Shown: positions 24,389 through 35,954, numbered from the stretch's first letter. The stretch: 64,000 bases of DNA from Photobacterium toruni (GCF_024529955.1 NZ_AP024854.1:248001-312000), one strand, 5' to 3'. Numbers and translations are program-made. The notes: generated by a model not told the origin, from the letters alone.

Positions 24389-27300
24389 GTGTTAAAAGAC
24401 AAGGATGTACTGCATAAGCGACTCAAACAGCAAATTTTGATCATTGATGGTGGCATGGGCACGATGATCCAAGGCTATAAATTGGATGAGCAAGATTATC
24501 GAGGTCAACGTTTTAGTGATTGGCACGCAGATCTTAAAGGGAATAACGATCTATTAGTTTTAACTCAGCCGCAGTTAATTAAAGATATTCACTTTGAGTA
24601 TTTAGAGGCTGGTGCGGATATTTTAGAAACCAACACTTTTAATGCTACTACCATTGCGATGGCTGACTATGATATGGAAAGCCTCAGTGCCGAAATTAAT
24701 TTTACTGCTGCCAAACTAGCTCGTGAAGCGGCGGATGAATGGACCGCGCAAACACCAAATAAACCACGTTTTGTTGCTGGTGTGCTAGGCCCGACTAACC
24801 GTACTTGTTCAATCTCTCCTGATGTAAATGATCCTGGTTTTCGTAATGTCACTTTTGATCAATTGGTGACGGCTTACAGTGAATCGACCCATGCGTTAAT
24901 TAAAGGTGGGGTTGATATTATTTTGATTGAAACCATTTTTGATACCTTAAACGCCAAAGCATGTGCATTTGCTGTTACTGGTGTTTTTGAAGAACTGGGT
25001 TATGAATTACCAATCATGATTTCAGGTACGATTACAGATGCCTCTGGGCGTACTCTTTCCGGTCAAACAACGGAAGCTTTTTATAATTCGTTACGCCATG
25101 TTAAGCCGATTTCTTTTGGCTTAAATTGTGCTTTAGGACCTGATGAATTACGTCAATATGTGGCTGAGTTATCGCGCATATCTGAATGTGCAGTTTCAGC
25201 TCACCCCAATGCAGGCTTACCTAATGCATTTGGTGAGTATGATCTTGAAGCCGATGAAATGGCAGAACATATAAAGGAATGGGCAGAGCAAGGCTTTTTA
25301 AATTTAGTTGGTGGTTGCTGTGGTACAACACCTGAACATATTCGGCAGATGTATCAAGTAACTAAAAATATTAAACCAAGGGTGTTACCTGAGATTAAAA
25401 TTGCCTGCCGATTATCAGGTTTAGAGCCACTCACTATTGAAGCTGAAAGCTTATTTGTTAACGTGGGTGAGCGTACTAATGTCACAGGTTCTGCCCGCTT
25501 TAAACGCTTAATTAAAGATGAGCTTTACGATGAAGCGTTAGAGGTTGCTCGTCAGCAAGTTGAATCTGGCGCACAAATTATTGATATCAACATGGATGAA
25601 GGCATGTTGGATGCGAAAGCGGCAATGGTACGCTTTCTGAATTTATGTGCCACAGAACCAGAGATCGCAAAAGTGCCGATCATGGTTGATTCATCAAAGT
25701 GGGAAATTATTGAAGCCGGACTGAAATGTGTACAGGGTAAACCGATCGTTAACTCTATTTCACTCAAAGAAGGTAAAGATAATTTTATCACTCAAGCTAA
25801 GCTGTTACGTCGTTATGGTGCTGCAGTGATTGTGATGGCATTTGATGAAGTAGGTCAGGCTGATACACGTGAACGTAAAATTGAAATTTGTACCCATGCT
25901 TATCATATTTTAGTTGATGAAGTTGGTTTCCCACCGGAAGATATTATTTTTGACCCTAATATTTTTGCGGTCGCGACAGGTATTGAAGAACACAATAACT
26001 ATGCGGTCGATTTTATTGAGGCTGTTGCTGATATCAAACGTACGTTACCTCATGCGATGGTTTCTGGCGGTGTTTCTAACGTTTCGTTTTCATTTCGTGG
26101 CAATAATCCAGTTCGTGAAGCGATCCATGCGGTATTTTTATATTACTGTTTTAAAAATGGCATGGATATGGGGATCGTTAACGCAGGTCAGTTAGCGATT
26201 TATGATGATCTTCCTGCTGAGCTTCGTGATGCTGTTGAAGATGTAGTATTAAATCGTCGCGATGATAGTACAGATCGCTTGTTAGATATTGCAGCTAACT
26301 ACCGTGATAGTGGTGCAGTTGAAGAAGATCGTACTCAACAAGAATGGCGCAGTTGGTCGGTTGAAAAACGGCTAGAGCATGCACTGGTTAAAGGCATTAC
26401 TGAGTTTATTATTGAAGATACTGAACTTGCACGGGTAAACGCAAGTAAACCACTTGAGGTCATTGAAGGGCCATTAATGGCGGGTATGAATGTTGTCGGT
26501 GACCTGTTTGGTGAAGGTAAGATGTTTTTACCTCAAGTGGTTAAATCAGCGCGAGTTATGAAGCAAGCTGTTGCTCATTTAGAACCGTATATTAATGCTG
26601 AAAAACAAGCGGGGTATACTAATGGTAAAATTTTATTAGCCACAGTAAAAGGCGATGTTCACGATATCGGTAAGAATATCGTTGGAGTGGTACTTCAATG
26701 TAATAACTATGAGATTATCGACTTAGGTGTGATGGTGTCATGCGATAAAATTTTGCAGGTCGCGCAAGAACAAAACGTTGATATTATCGGTTTAAGTGGC
26801 TTGATCACGCCATCTTTAGATGAAATGGTTCATGTAGCTAAAGAAATGCAGCGACGTGGGTTTGAAGTGCCATTATTGATTGGTGGTGCAACCACCTCAA
26901 AAGCGCATACTGCGGTTAAAATTGAACAAAATTATCAGCAGCCTGTGGTGTATGTTTCTAATGCCTCACGCGCTGTTGGCGTGTGTTCGGCATTACTATC
27001 TGAACAACAAAAGCCAGCCTTTGTTGAACGCTTAGCAGCGGAATATGATGTTGTGCGTGAACAGCATGCGCGTAAAAAGCCACGAACGCCTCCGATCACC
27101 TTAGATCAAGCACGTGCAAATGCGGTTGCGCTTGATTGGGTTAATTATACACCGCCAGCACCAAAACAAGCGGGTGTACACACCTTTACCGATTTCCCTG
27201 TGGCTAAATTACGCCAGTATATCGATTGGACGCCCTTTTTTATGACATGGTCATTAAGTGGTAAATATCCAACCATTTTACGCCATGAAGTTGTTGGGGT

Positions 27301-28057
27301 TGAGGCAACTAAGTTATTTGATGATGCTAATAAGATCCTTGATGAGATTGAGCGTACAGGGATGATCAAAGCTAATGGTGTGTGTGGCTTATTCCCAGCG
27401 AATAATATTGGTGATGATATTGAGGTTTACACTGATGAAACTCGCACCGAGGTGTTAACGGTATTGCATGGCTTACGTCAACAGACCAAAAAGCCCAAAG
27501 GCCCTAATTATTGTTTATCCGATTACATTGCCCCTAAAGAAAGTGGTAAAGCCGATTGGATTGGTGCGTTTGCGGTGACTGGTGGAATTGGTGAATATGA
27601 TATTGCCGATCAGTTTAAGGCGCAGGGTGATGATTATAATGCGATCATGATTCAAGCGGTGGCAGATCGATTAGCCGAAGCTTTTGCTGAATGTATGCAC
27701 CAAATGGTGCGTAAACAAATTTGGGGTTATGCAGAGGATGAAGATCTTAGCAATGATGATTTGATCCGTGAAAAGTATCAGGGTATTCGTCCTGCTCCAG
27801 GCTATGCTGCTTGCCCTGAACACACTGAAAAAGGGGCGATTTGGCAGCTATTAAACGCAGAAGCCAATACGGGTATGGTGCTGACTGATAGTTATGCCAT
27901 GTGGCCAGGTGCGGCGGTATCTGGTTGGTATTTTTCACATCCAGATGCACGTTATTTTGCGGTTGCGCAGATCCAACCTGATCAATTAGCCAGTTATGCT
28001 GATCGCAAAGGTTGGGATTTGATTGAAGCTGAAAAGTGGTTAGGCCCTAATTTATAA
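24389..28057 (+). CDS. metH: Cobalamin-dependent methionine synthase
   Basis: MetH transfers the methyl group of methyltetrahydrofolate to homocysteine through cobalamin. The modules occur in order: the homocysteine domain (about 10-330) with zinc cysteines in GLNCALGP and GGCCGTTP, the pterin-binding domain (about 355-615), the cap and cobalamin domain with His758 in DVHDIGKN as the cobalt ligand, and the C-terminal AdoMet reactivation domain. The 1222 residues compare with 1227 in E. coli. The start is GTG, with AAGGAT 8 nt upstream. It depends on imported or made B12. Confidence 0.97.
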   Translation: MLKDKDVLHKRLKQQILIIDGGMGTMIQGYKLDEQDYRGQRFSDWHADLKGNNDLLVLTQPQLIKDIHFEYLEAGADILETNTFNATTIAMADYDMESLSAEINFTAAKLAREAADEWTAQTPNKPRFVAGVLGPTNRTCSISPDVNDPGFRNVTFDQLVTAYSESTHALIKGGVDIILIETIFDTLNAKACAFAVTGVFEELGYELPIMISGTITDASGRTLSGQTTEAFYNSLRHVKPISFGLNCALGPDELRQYVAELSRISECAVSAHPNAGLPNAFGEYDLEADEMAEHIKEWAEQGFLNLVGGCCGTTPEHIRQMYQVTKNIKPRVLPEIKIACRLSGLEPLTIEAESLFVNVGERTNVTGSARFKRLIKDELYDEALEVARQQVESGAQIIDINMDEGMLDAKAAMVRFLNLCATEPEIAKVPIMVDSSKWEIIEAGLKCVQGKPIVNSISLKEGKDNFITQAKLLRRYGAAVIVMAFDEVGQADTRERKIEICTHAYHILVDEVGFPPEDIIFDPNIFAVATGIEEHNNYAVDFIEAVADIKRTLPHAMVSGGVSNVSFSFRGNNPVREAIHAVFLYYCFKNGMDMGIVNAGQLAIYDDLPAELRDAVEDVVLNRRDDSTDRLLDIAANYRDSGAVEEDRTQQEWRSWSVEKRLEHALVKGITEFIIEDTELARVNASKPLEVIEGPLMAGMNVVGDLFGEGKMFLPQVVKSARVMKQAVAHLEPYINAEKQAGYTNGKILLATVKGDVHDIGKNIVGVVLQCNNYEIIDLGVMVSCDKILQVAQEQNVDIIGLSGLITPSLDEMVHVAKEMQRRGFEVPLLIGGATTSKAHTAVKIEQNYQQPVVYVSNASRAVGVCSALLSEQQKPAFVERLAAEYDVVREQHARKKPRTPPITLDQARANAVALDWVNYTPPAPKQAGVHTFTDFPVAKLRQYIDWTPFFMTWSLSGKYPTILRHEVVGVEATKLFDDANKILDEIERTGMIKANGVCGLFPANNIGDDIEVYTDETRTEVLTVLHGLRQQTKKPKGPNYCLSDYIAPKESGKADWIGAFAVTGGIGEYDIADQFKAQGDDYNAIMIQAVADRLAEAFAECMHQMVRKQIWGYAEDEDLSNDDLIREKYQGIRPAPGYAACPEHTEKGAIWQLLNAEANTGMVLTDSYAMWPGAAVSGWYFSHPDARYFAVAQIQPDQLASYADRKGWDLIEAEKWLGPNL

Positions 28058-28074
28058 TAATTTTATGAGATTAA

Positions 28075-28106
28075 AACGAAAAGGCGCAATGGTTGCGCCT
28101 TTTTTG
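28075..28106. terminator. Bidirectional terminator between metH and lysC
   Basis: GGCGCAA (28083-28089) pairs with TTGCGCC (28093-28099) over TGG, with A-rich sequence before and T6 after. It serves both convergent genes. Confidence 0.88.
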
Positions 28107-28133
28107 TATTTTTTTTATTTGTGCTGATAGTGA

Positions 28134-29507
28134 TTATTCTAATAGTTGTTGATGCAGTGTTGTGATCACTGATTTAGCATCAGCTTCATTGACCAAGAAA
28201 CAGAGATTATGCGGACTCGCACCATAACAAATAAGACGTAAATTATACGCATCAAGTGCGCCAAAGATATGCTTGGCAGAGCCTTTACTGTCACTCATAT
28301 GATTACCAATCAAAGCCACTAACGACAGCCCCTGTTCAATATCAACGCGACACAATTGATTCAATTGTTCAACGGCAGCTAAGGGTAATGTTGGGGCACC
28401 GCCACTAGTATCGGTTTTATCGAGCGTTAACGAAACACTGACTTCTGAGGTGGTAATTAAATCGACCGAGATTTTATGTTCAGCCAAAATACGAAATACT
28501 TCGGCTAAAAAGCCATAAGCCTGAAACATATTAAGACTGGTTAATGTCACCATCGTCTGATTTCCACGTAACGCTAATGCTCTAAAGAGTGGCGCTTGAT
28601 TGACCGTTTTTCTGATCCATGTTCCACCTTGTTGCGGTGCTGTTGATGAACCAATAAAAACGGGGATCTGGTGGCGAATAGCAGGAACCAGTGTTGATGG
28701 ATGGAGGATCTTTGCACCAAAGTTAGCCATTTCAGAGGCTTCACTAAAGCTGATTTCTTTAATTGGTTTGGCTGCCGTGGTAATGCGAGGATCGGTGGTA
28801 TACATTCCCGGAACATCTGTCCAGATCTCTAGGGTGGTCGCATCTACCGCTTCGGCAATCAATGCTGCACTATAATCACTTCCACCTCGGCCTAGTGTGG
28901 TGGTATTGCCCAGTTCGTCACGACCAATAAAGCCTTGTGATACTACAATCTGAGTAGCGACAAGTGGTACTAAATGTTGTTGAGCTAATTGACGAATAAG
29001 CTTGGGTTGCGGCAATGCTTTACCAAATTGGGTATCAGTACGCATGACATCGCGAATATCAAATCGAATCGCAGCAGCATTCATTTCGACTAAAATTTGA
29101 TTAAAAAGATGGGTTGATAATAGCTCGCCATGGCTGACTAATTTATCAGTGAGTTGTGGTGATGATGCTATCGCTGCTTGTGCTGAGGCTGAGGCAATAT
29201 CATCTAATAACGTATAAATTGCGTCACTAACCGTATGTGGGTACTGGAGTTGATCCAGTATCTGTTGGTGAGTCTCAGTTAACTGTTGTAAATGTTGTTG
29301 GCGTAAAGTGGTATCACTAATGCCATTAGCTAAGGCGACCAGTACATTGGTCACGCCTGAACAAGCACTTATTAATACTATTTTGGTGTGTGGGTTAGTA
29401 ATAACAATATTAGCACTGCGACACATTGCAGCGTAATCAGCGACACTGGTACCACCAAATTTGGCCACAATCAATGGCTTTGTTGTTGCGGTTGAAATCA
29501 TGCTCAT
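28134..29507 (-). CDS. lysC: Lysine-sensitive aspartokinase III
   Basis: This enzyme phosphorylates aspartate, the entry step to lysine, threonine and methionine. The 457-residue product has the amino-acid kinase motif KFGGTSVAD at the N-terminus, GRGGSDYSAAL in the catalytic core, and C-terminal ACT domains. I chose the ATG at 29507 (MSMISTATTKPLIVAKFGG), with GGGAG 9 nt upstream. A longer reading frame extends upstream but runs through the riboswitch and is rejected. The lysine riboswitch shows it is regulated by lysine. Confidence 0.95.
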   Translation of the reverse strand: MSMISTATTKPLIVAKFGGTSVADYAAMCRSANIVITNPHTKIVLISACSGVTNVLVALANGISDTTLRQQHLQQLTETHQQILDQLQYPHTVSDAIYTLLDDIASASAQAAIASSPQLTDKLVSHGELLSTHLFNQILVEMNAAAIRFDIRDVMRTDTQFGKALPQPKLIRQLAQQHLVPLVATQIVVSQGFIGRDELGNTTTLGRGGSDYSAALIAEAVDATTLEIWTDVPGMYTTDPRITTAAKPIKEISFSEASEMANFGAKILHPSTLVPAIRHQIPVFIGSSTAPQQGGTWIRKTVNQAPLFRALALRGNQTMVTLTSLNMFQAYGFLAEVFRILAEHKISVDLITTSEVSVSLTLDKTDTSGGAPTLPLAAVEQLNQLCRVDIEQGLSLVALIGNHMSDSKGSAKHIFGALDAYNLRLICYGASPHNLCFLVNEADAKSVITTLHQQLLE

Positions 29508-29582
29508 TACGGTGTTCTCCCTTTTATCGTAAATACGGCAAAGTAGGCTTTTGCTTCGGAAGAATTCCCGACGTCCATTGTC

Positions 29583-29790
29583 GAGGAGGTAATAGGCAGT
29601 AACGCTGATGCGGCTACCCAGAAGCTCCCCATCATCGTCAACCTGACTTAGATGACAGCCTGAGAGATTCAACTCTCATAGCCGATATTATTGGCCCCAA
29701 ACCAGTAATATCTCGGCGTTACTCTCCCTTACAAGATCGACTTAGGCTTGGGTCCTACCATCTTGCTACCTAGGTAACGCACCTCTTCTG
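29583..29790 (-). ncRNA. Lysine riboswitch (L box) of lysC
   Basis: Read on the minus strand, the leader begins AGAGGTGCG and has the conserved AACGCCGAG core, AGGCTGTCATC, and GATGGGGAGCTTCTGGGTAG, and ends with TTACCTCC that closes P1 with GAGGT. These are landmarks of the lysine riboswitch. Between it and the lysC start are small hairpins (around 29536-29580) but no T-tract, suggesting control of translation rather than termination. Confidence 0.88.
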
Positions 29791-29813
29791 TAGTGAATAA
29801 TCACTGTTTTCAT

Positions 29814-29841
29814 TGAATAGGAAATGACCCTAAGTTGTCAA
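29814..29841 (-). promoter_or_regulatory. Candidate lysC promoter
   Basis: On the minus strand a perfect TTGACA (29836-29841) is followed after 16 bp by TATTCA (29814-29819). It lies just upstream of the riboswitch. The -10 box is weak. Confidence 0.55.
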
Positions 29842-29917
29842 TTGTTAAATGATAATTTATCACTGGTTAATAAAAAGTATGTGTAATTAACAGGATTTTA
29901 GATCGTTACTTGCAGCT

Positions 29918-29945
29918 TTGGCATCGCTCTAATACTCTGTAATAA
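29918..29945 (+). promoter_or_regulatory. Candidate promoter of the class V aminotransferase gene
   Basis: TTGGCA (29918-29923) and TAATAA (29940-29945) are 16 bp apart, about 57 bp before the start codon. The 494-bp interval between lysC and this gene otherwise holds only the riboswitch and the lysC promoter. Confidence 0.45.
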
Positions 29946-30001
29946 CGACTAACCTTCCATCACCTTATTGATAATAAACATGATTTAATGGAGTTGAATC
30001 T

Positions 30002-31120
30002 ATGCCTATCACCAGTTTTATACCACCACAAAGAACACTTATGGGACCTGGGCCTTCTGATATTTATCCGCAAGTATTACAAGCACTAAGTCGTCCGACA
30101 ATTGGCCACCTTGATCCGTTATTTATTAAAATGATGGATGAGCTTAAACAGTTGCTGCAATACGCTTTTCAAACTAAAAATACGTTTACGATTGCGGTGT
30201 CAGCGCCGGGTAGTGCGGGCATGGAAGCCTGTTTTGTTAATTTAGTTGAAGCGGGAGATAAGGTATTAGTTTGTCGTAATGGCGTGTTTGGCGATCGCAT
30301 GCGGGAGAACGTTGAACGCTGTGGTGGTATTGCCATTATGGTTGATAATGCATGGGGGGAGCCGGTATCTCCCGCTTTGGTTGAACAAGCATTACAGACC
30401 GATCCTGAGATTAAAATTGTTGCTTTTGTACATGCAGAAACATCAACGGGTGCATTATCTGATGCAAAAACCTTGGCTGAAATTGCACGAAAGTATGGCT
30501 GTTTAACTATTGTTGATGCCGTAACATCTTTAGGTGGCGTACCGTTGCTGGTGGATGAGTGGCAACTTGATGCGGTTTATTCTGGCAGTCAAAAGTGTTT
30601 ATCTTGTGTTCCCGGATTATCGCCACTGACGTTTTCCGAGCAAGCTATAAATAAAATTCAGCAACGTAAAACAGCAGTGCAAAGTTGGTTTTTAGATCAA
30701 AGTTTAGTGCTGGGTTATTGGAGTGGTGAAGGTAAGCGCAGCTATCATCATACTGCACCCGTTAATAGCTTGTATGCATTACACGAAGCGCTAGTGTTAT
30801 TACACAATGAAGGGTTAGAGCAAGCTTGGCTGCGTCATCAACGAGCACATCTTGAGTTAAAGACCGGACTTGAAGCCTTAGGAATTGAATTTGTGGTTGC
30901 AGAAGCCTATCGGTTACCTCAGCTTAATGCGGTTTATATTCCTGAGGGGATTGATGATGCGGCAGTAAGATCGACGTTATTAGAGCGTTACAATCTAGAA
31001 ATAGGTGCAGGATTAGGCTCGCTTGCCGGTAAAGCATGGCGAATTGGATTAATGGGTTATGCTGCGCGTAGTGAAAATGTCGCATTATGTATTAAAGCTC
31101 TTGAAAGCACGTTGAAATAA
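30002..31120 (+). CDS. Class V PLP aminotransferase (alanine/serine-glyoxylate type)
   Basis: The 372-residue product resembles alanine-glyoxylate and serine-glyoxylate aminotransferases of the fold-type I, class V group. The N-terminal PGPSDIYPQVLQAL, the HAETSTGALSDAKTLAEIA segment, VDAVTSLGGVP with the PLP-binding Asp, and the PLP lysine Lys198 in SGSQKCLS are visible. A purine-linked (PucG-like) role is possible. The same gene follows lysC in V. cholerae (VC0392, from memory). The true substrate is not known. Confidence 0.85.
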   Translation: MPITSFIPPQRTLMGPGPSDIYPQVLQALSRPTIGHLDPLFIKMMDELKQLLQYAFQTKNTFTIAVSAPGSAGMEACFVNLVEAGDKVLVCRNGVFGDRMRENVERCGGIAIMVDNAWGEPVSPALVEQALQTDPEIKIVAFVHAETSTGALSDAKTLAEIARKYGCLTIVDAVTSLGGVPLLVDEWQLDAVYSGSQKCLSCVPGLSPLTFSEQAINKIQQRKTAVQSWFLDQSLVLGYWSGEGKRSYHHTAPVNSLYALHEALVLLHNEGLEQAWLRHQRAHLELKTGLEALGIEFVVAEAYRLPQLNAVYIPEGIDDAAVRSTLLERYNLEIGAGLGSLAGKAWRIGLMGYAARSENVALCIKALESTLK

Positions 31121-31130
31121 GAGAGAGATG

Positions 31131-31166
31131 AACCATCAATGGCAATAGTGTTCGCCATTGATGGTT
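31131..31166. terminator. Long hairpin between convergent genes
   Basis: AACCATCAATGGC (31131-31143) pairs perfectly with GCCATTGATGGTT (31154-31166). It lies between the aminotransferase gene and the oppositely oriented pglL. No clear T-tract follows in either direction, so the terminator role is inferred from position. Confidence 0.55.
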
Positions 31167-31177
31167 GTTTGTCGTGG

Positions 31178-32914
31178 TTACTTTGCTGATGACGCTGTGG
31201 TTGTTGCAGCGCTTAGTTGAGCGATATTTGGAAACAGCAGTTGTGCTTCATGTGTCACTTGGGTTGCTTGGGCAGTGTTTCCTTGTGCGGTGTACGCAAG
31301 AATTAGATTTTCAAACAAAGCGGGACGAGGCCAATGTTGTGCTTTTTGGTTTGCCCATTGAATATATTCAGTAATTAACTGCGGTTTTTCGGTCGCAATA
31401 CCTAGTTGTAGTTGAGTTAAATGAAGATCCCATTCAAAACGATTTTTCCATGCCCATGGATTATTCACTTTAATTAAGTAATCAATATTAACCGGTCGAG
31501 TTGTTTCAAATTTAGTTAACAGCCAACCTGAATATAAGGTTGTTAGCATAAAGCCAGAGATAATAATGGGTGTAATAAGTGCAAAAACTTTAATACTTAA
31601 CGTATATGTCACTTGGCGACGATGATATTTTGCCGTGAGATTATCGACCCAAAAAATTAATATAATAAATATTAACCAATGTACCAATGAGTGATAAAAC
31701 GGATATTCAAGTTGGGTATGTAACACGATAGGGAAGAATAACCCTATCAATGCTAATTGCGTTCCATTAGGGGCTTTTCTTATTCTCATTAAGACAGCAA
31801 ATGCTGCTAATAATAACCCGAGTAACGGTATAATGCCGCCTTCATCAGCCCAGTAAAGTAACTCATTATGAGGATGATCTAAGCTGGGGATCCCTGCAGG
31901 TTGATGAGCAGGATTTTGTTGGTGCCATAATGCAGTTTGGGTGATATAAGCGGGTTCAAATTTACCATAGCCATAACCTGTTAATGGTTTAGTGGTAAAC
32001 ATATCATAAGCTTGTGGAAAATGAATTTCTCTTGGGCTTTCTAAAGAAATACTTTCATTTCTTGGTGACCAGTCTTCAGTTGATGCTATATTCCATGCAA
32101 AACAGAGTCCTAGTGTAATCATTAATAGCCATAAGCGTTGCGTTTGTTTAGCAGCAAAACGGTGTAAATAAGGCAGCATTAGCACTAGACCAATGATGGT
32201 ACCTAACCACCCTGTACGGGAGTTTAGAACGACAAGAATAGGAATAGTCAGAACTGGTGTTGCGAGTAGGATGATATGTTGCCATGACCATTTACCACGA
32301 TATAACGGTACTCGCGCTAATAAGTAACAGCTAATGACTAGCCCTGTCGCTAAGAAGCTTGCCATTACATTGGGTTGTTGGAATATTCCATAAGGGCGGT
32401 TAGCGATAACATCATAACCAATGGGATTTTTAGCAGGGATCCAAAGGTATTGATACCAGGCGAAAACGGCTTCAATTAAAACGCCAATTAAAATAAACCA
32501 TAGTAAACGTTGACGTTGCTGATGAGTAAAAACAAATTGTTGCAAACTCACAAAGAAAAGAAACCCAGCCCACAAAGTAAATAAGCGATTAAACGCAGCC
32601 TCTGCGTCAGCATTAGGATAAAAAATGGGAAGAGTGAGTAGTACACAGCAGCCAAACAGGAACAATGTCAGTCGAGAGTAACGCCATATTTGTTGACGGC
32701 AAATTTCAAGTAAGCCTAAAGACAGCACAAAGCCAAATGGTATCCATACTGCGGCATTAAAGGAAAGCTCAAGCCCTGAACCACCGGGATTATGTTGAAA
32801 GTAATGCATCGCAACAATAAAAATAATTCCTATTGTTGCAAGAAAATAGCGCACCAAAGGTTTAGAAATTCGTTTCTGTTCTAATCTGGTACCTTGAAGT
32901 TGTAACACTGTCAT
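31178..32914 (-). CDS. pglL: PglL-type O-oligosaccharyltransferase (Wzy_C family)
   Basis: This 578-residue inner-membrane protein has about 12 hydrophobic segments and a large periplasmic loop carrying SLDHPHNELLYWADEGG, the histidine-containing Wzy_C signature. A hydrophilic C-terminal region of about 150 residues follows. The family includes O-antigen ligases and protein O-glycosyltransferases. The syntenic V. cholerae protein (VC0393) has been described as a PglL, which is why I prefer that role. Type IV pilins are known PglL substrates in Neisseria. O-antigen ligase remains possible. Confidence 0.75.
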   Translation of the reverse strand: MTVLQLQGTRLEQKRISKPLVRYFLATIGIIFIVAMHYFQHNPGGSGLELSFNAAVWIPFGFVLSLGLLEICRQQIWRYSRLTLFLFGCCVLLTLPIFYPNADAEAAFNRLFTLWAGFLFFVSLQQFVFTHQQRQRLLWFILIGVLIEAVFAWYQYLWIPAKNPIGYDVIANRPYGIFQQPNVMASFLATGLVISCYLLARVPLYRGKWSWQHIILLATPVLTIPILVVLNSRTGWLGTIIGLVLMLPYLHRFAAKQTQRLWLLMITLGLCFAWNIASTEDWSPRNESISLESPREIHFPQAYDMFTTKPLTGYGYGKFEPAYITQTALWHQQNPAHQPAGIPSLDHPHNELLYWADEGGIIPLLGLLLAAFAVLMRIRKAPNGTQLALIGLFFPIVLHTQLEYPFYHSLVHWLIFIILIFWVDNLTAKYHRRQVTYTLSIKVFALITPIIISGFMLTTLYSGWLLTKFETTRPVNIDYLIKVNNPWAWKNRFEWDLHLTQLQLGIATEKPQLITEYIQWANQKAQHWPRPALFENLILAYTAQGNTAQATQVTHEAQLLFPNIAQLSAATTTASSAK

Positions 32915-32939
32915 GGTTGTTCCTGAGTATGAATGAGCA

Positions 32940-32965
32940 AACAGGCTGAATAATCTCAGCCTGTT
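32940..32965 (-). terminator. Hairpin downstream of uvrA
   Basis: AACAGGCTGA (32940-32949) pairs perfectly with TCAGCCTGTT (32956-32965), 24 bp beyond the uvrA stop. No long T-tract follows on the minus strand, so termination may be partial. Confidence 0.5.
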
Positions 32966-32989
32966 GATATATTAACGTGCTTTCATATT

Positions 32990-35815
32990 CTAACCTAATA
33001 ACGGTTTTAGAAATCTTGCGGTATGTGAGCCTTTAACTTGAGCGACATCTTCAGGAGTACCAGTAGCAATAATTTCACCACCACCATTACCGCCTTCAGG
33101 ACCGAGATCAATTACCCAATCTGCGGTTTTAATGACATCGAGATTATGTTCGATAACCACAATGGTATTACCACGATCACGCAGCTTGTGTAACACCGTT
33201 AGTAGCTGTTGAATATCATGGAAATGCAAGCCTGTAGTGGGTTCATCTAAAATATACAAGGTCTTACCCGTGTCACGTTTAGATAACTCTTTAGCAAGTT
33301 TAACCCGCTGTGCTTCACCGCCTGATAACGTTGTCGCGGCCTGACCGAGGCGAATATACGATAAACCGACATCGATTAATGTCTTCAATTTTCGTGCAAT
33401 TGCTGGAACAGGTTCAAAGAACTGATGCGCATCTTCAACGGTAAGCTGTAAAACTTCATCAATACTTTTGCCTTTGTAACGTACTTCTAATGTTTCACGG
33501 TTATAGCGTTTACCTTTACATGCATCACACGGAACATAAACGTCAGGTAAAAAGTGCATTTCAACTTTGATAACACCATCACCTTGACAAGCTTCACAGC
33601 GTCCGCCGCGAACGTTAAAGCTAAAACGACCGGGCTTATAACCACGAGAGCGAGATTCTTGTGTTCCTGCAAATAATTCACGAATAGGGGTAAAAATACC
33701 CGTATAAGTCGCAGGATTTGAACGAGGAGTACGACCGATCGGGCTTTGATCAATATCGATTACTTTATCAAAATGTTCTAGATCTCGAATTTCTTTATAA
33801 GGCGCGGGTGTGCCTGTTGTGGCGCCATTAAGTCGTTGGTGGGCGATTTTAAAGAAAGTATCATTGATTAACGTCGATTTACCTGATCCAGAAACGCCTG
33901 TAATACAGGTAAATAATCCGACTGGAATTTCAACATTAACATCTTTAAGGTTATTACCGCTGGCTCCTAAAAGTGTAACTGTTTTAGCAGGATCAAACGG
34001 TACCCGTTGGGTTGGGATTGCGATGGATTTTTTACCGCTAAGATACTGGCCTGTTAACGATTTTTTTGATTTTAGAATATCTTTAATGGTGCCTTCTGCA
34101 ATGATTTCACCACCATGGACGCCCGCACCAGGACCGATATCAATCACATAATCGGCAGCACGAATAGCGTCTTCATCATGTTCAACTACAATGACGGTAT
34201 TCCCGAGATCACGCAAATGGATCAGGGTTTTTAATAATCGTTCATTATCTCGCTGATGGAGACCTATTGAGGGTTCATCAAGGACATACATCACGCCCAT
34301 TAACCCTGCACCAATTTGACTTGCGAGTCGAATACGCTGAGCTTCACCGCCCGAAAGAGTATCAGCACTGCGAGATAAGCTCAGATAATTTAAGCCAACA
34401 TTAATTAAGAAATTTAAACGCTCATTAATTTCTTTGAGAATTTTAGCGGCAATTTGAGCTCGTTGGCCGGTTAATGCTAATTGTTCAAAGAACGTGGATG
34501 CTTCACTTATGCTCATGTCACAAATATGCGGCAGGTTGGTTTCACCAATAAAAACATGACGTGCTTCTTGGCGTAACCGTGAGCCATGACAACTCGCACA
34601 AGGCTTGGTTGATACAAATTTAGCCAGTTCTTCACGAACAGAGTTAGATTCTGTTTCGTGATAACGGCGCTCCATATTATTTAAAATACCTTCAAATGGA
34701 TGCCGACGAACGGTAATGTCACCACGATCATTAATGTATTTAAATTCTATATCTGTTGTGCCTGAACCATTAAGGATCACGGTTTGAATTTTTTTTGGTA
34801 GGGTATCGAAAGGTGCTTCAACATCAAATTTAAAATGTTCCGCTAGTGATTTTAGCATTTGGAAATAATAAAAATTACGCTTATCCCAGCCGCGAATGGC
34901 ACCGCCAGCTAAACTGAGTTCGCCATTTTGTACTACGCGTTCAGGATCGAAATATTGTTGGACTCCTAAACCATCACAAGTACCACAAGCACCAGCAGGG
35001 TTATTGAATGAGAACAGTCGAGGCTCAAGTTCTTGCATGCTGTAACCACAATGCGGACAAGCAAAATTAGCGGAAAATACTTGTTCTGGTATGTCACCAG
35101 TCGTCATTGGGGCAATAATAACGGTACCACCAGATAGTTCTAGTGCGGTTTCAAACGATTCGGCTAAGCGTAATTGCAGATCATCACGGACTTTTAAACG
35201 ATCAACGACAACTTCAATGGTGTGTTTTTTATGAAGCTCTAATGTGGGTGGATCGGAAAGATCACAGACATCACCGTCAATACGAGCACGAATATAGCCT
35301 TGGGCGGCAAGGTTAGCGAGCGTTTTTACATGCTCGCCTTTACGTTCTTTGATGATAGGTGCGAGTAACATTAACTTGCTGCCTTCATCCATAGCAAGTA
35401 CTTGATCAACCATTTGGCTGACGGTTTGTGCGGCTAGGGGAACGTTATGAATAGGGCAGCGAGGTTCGCCTACGCGAGCATAAAGCAAACGTAAATAGTC
35501 ATAGATCTCAGTAATTGTACCTACGGTCGAACGAGGATTATGCGATGTTGATTTTTGTTCAATTGAAATAGCAGGTGACAAACCTTCGATATGATCAACA
35601 TCCGGTTTTTCCATTAACGAAAGAAATTGACGAGCATAAGCAGATAGTGACTCGACATAGCGGCGTTGACCTTCAGCATATAAGGTATCAAAGGCTAACG
35701 ATGATTTTCCCGAACCGGATAAGCCCGTGATAACAACGAGCTTGTCGCGAGGAATGGAAATATTGATATTTTTAAGATTATGAGTGCGTGCACCCTGTAC
35801 TTCGATGTAATCCAT
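32990..35815 (-). CDS. uvrA: Excinuclease ABC subunit A
   Basis: UvrA detects bulky DNA lesions and loads UvrB in nucleotide excision repair. There are two ABC modules: Walker [13 protein letters not shown] and signature [12 protein letters not shown] in the first, [11 protein letters not shown] and [12 protein letters not shown] in the second. Zinc modules are CPHCGYS with CGTCDG, and CEACQGDG with CDACKG. I chose the ATG giving [17 protein letters not shown], like E. coli MDKIEVRG; two further starts lie 2 and 3 codons upstream. I saw no LexA box in its upstream region. Confidence 0.96.
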   Translation of the reverse strand: MDYIEVQGARTHNLKNINISIPRDKLVVITGLSGSGKSSLAFDTLYAEGQRRYVESLSAYARQFLSLMEKPDVDHIEGLSPAISIEQKSTSHNPRSTVGTITEIYDYLRLLYARVGEPRCPIHNVPLAAQTVSQMVDQVLAMDEGSKLMLLAPIIKERKGEHVKTLANLAAQGYIRARIDGDVCDLSDPPTLELHKKHTIEVVVDRLKVRDDLQLRLAESFETALELSGGTVIIAPMTTGDIPEQVFSANFACPHCGYSMQELEPRLFSFNNPAGACGTCDGLGVQQYFDPERVVQNGELSLAGGAIRGWDKRNFYYFQMLKSLAEHFKFDVEAPFDTLPKKIQTVILNGSGTTDIEFKYINDRGDITVRRHPFEGILNNMERRYHETESNSVREELAKFVSTKPCASCHGSRLRQEARHVFIGETNLPHICDMSISEASTFFEQLALTGQRAQIAAKILKEINERLNFLINVGLNYLSLSRSADTLSGGEAQRIRLASQIGAGLMGVMYVLDEPSIGLHQRDNERLLKTLIHLRDLGNTVIVVEHDEDAIRAADYVIDIGPGAGVHGGEIIAEGTIKDILKSKKSLTGQYLSGKKSIAIPTQRVPFDPAKTVTLLGASGNNLKDVNVEIPVGLFTCITGVSGSGKSTLINDTFFKIAHQRLNGATTGTPAPYKEIRDLEHFDKVIDIDQSPIGRTPRSNPATYTGIFTPIRELFAGTQESRSRGYKPGRFSFNVRGGRCEACQGDGVIKVEMHFLPDVYVPCDACKGKRYNRETLEVRYKGKSIDEVLQLTVEDAHQFFEPVPAIARKLKTLIDVGLSYIRLGQAATTLSGGEAQRVKLAKELSKRDTGKTLYILDEPTTGLHFHDIQQLLTVLHKLRDRGNTIVVIEHNLDVIKTADWVIDLGPEGGNGGGEIIATGTPEDVAQVKGSHTARFLKPLLG

Positions 35816-35903
35816 ACCCATCACTATTGTTTTAGTTAATTATTAGTGAGTAGTATTTCATAGCCGCTTTTAATGAGCAAAAGAATAAAAACACAGCAGC
35901 AGA

Positions 35904-35935
35904 ATGAAAAAAATCCCGCTATAAAAAGCGGGATT
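35904..35935 (-). terminator. galU terminator
   Basis: On the minus strand AATCCCGCT pairs with AGCGGGATT over TTTTAT and is followed by T5. It lies between galU and uvrA, so uvrA probably has its own promoter. Confidence 0.88.
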
Positions 35936-35954
35936 CTTAAAAGGTATTGATAAG

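Noticed and set aside
28600-28875. Plus-strand frame of 91 codons opposite lysC
   Set aside because: It is antisense to a conserved gene and has no recognisable product or ribosome binding site.
29508-29672. N-terminal extension of lysC by 55 codons
   Set aside because: The extension runs through the riboswitch and its linker; the internal ATG has a good ribosome binding site and matches the family N-terminus.
35822-35954. LexA box in front of uvrA
   Set aside because: I looked for CTGT-N8-ACAG in the uvrA-galU interval and before ssb and found none. This does not exclude SOS control from a site outside the intervals read.
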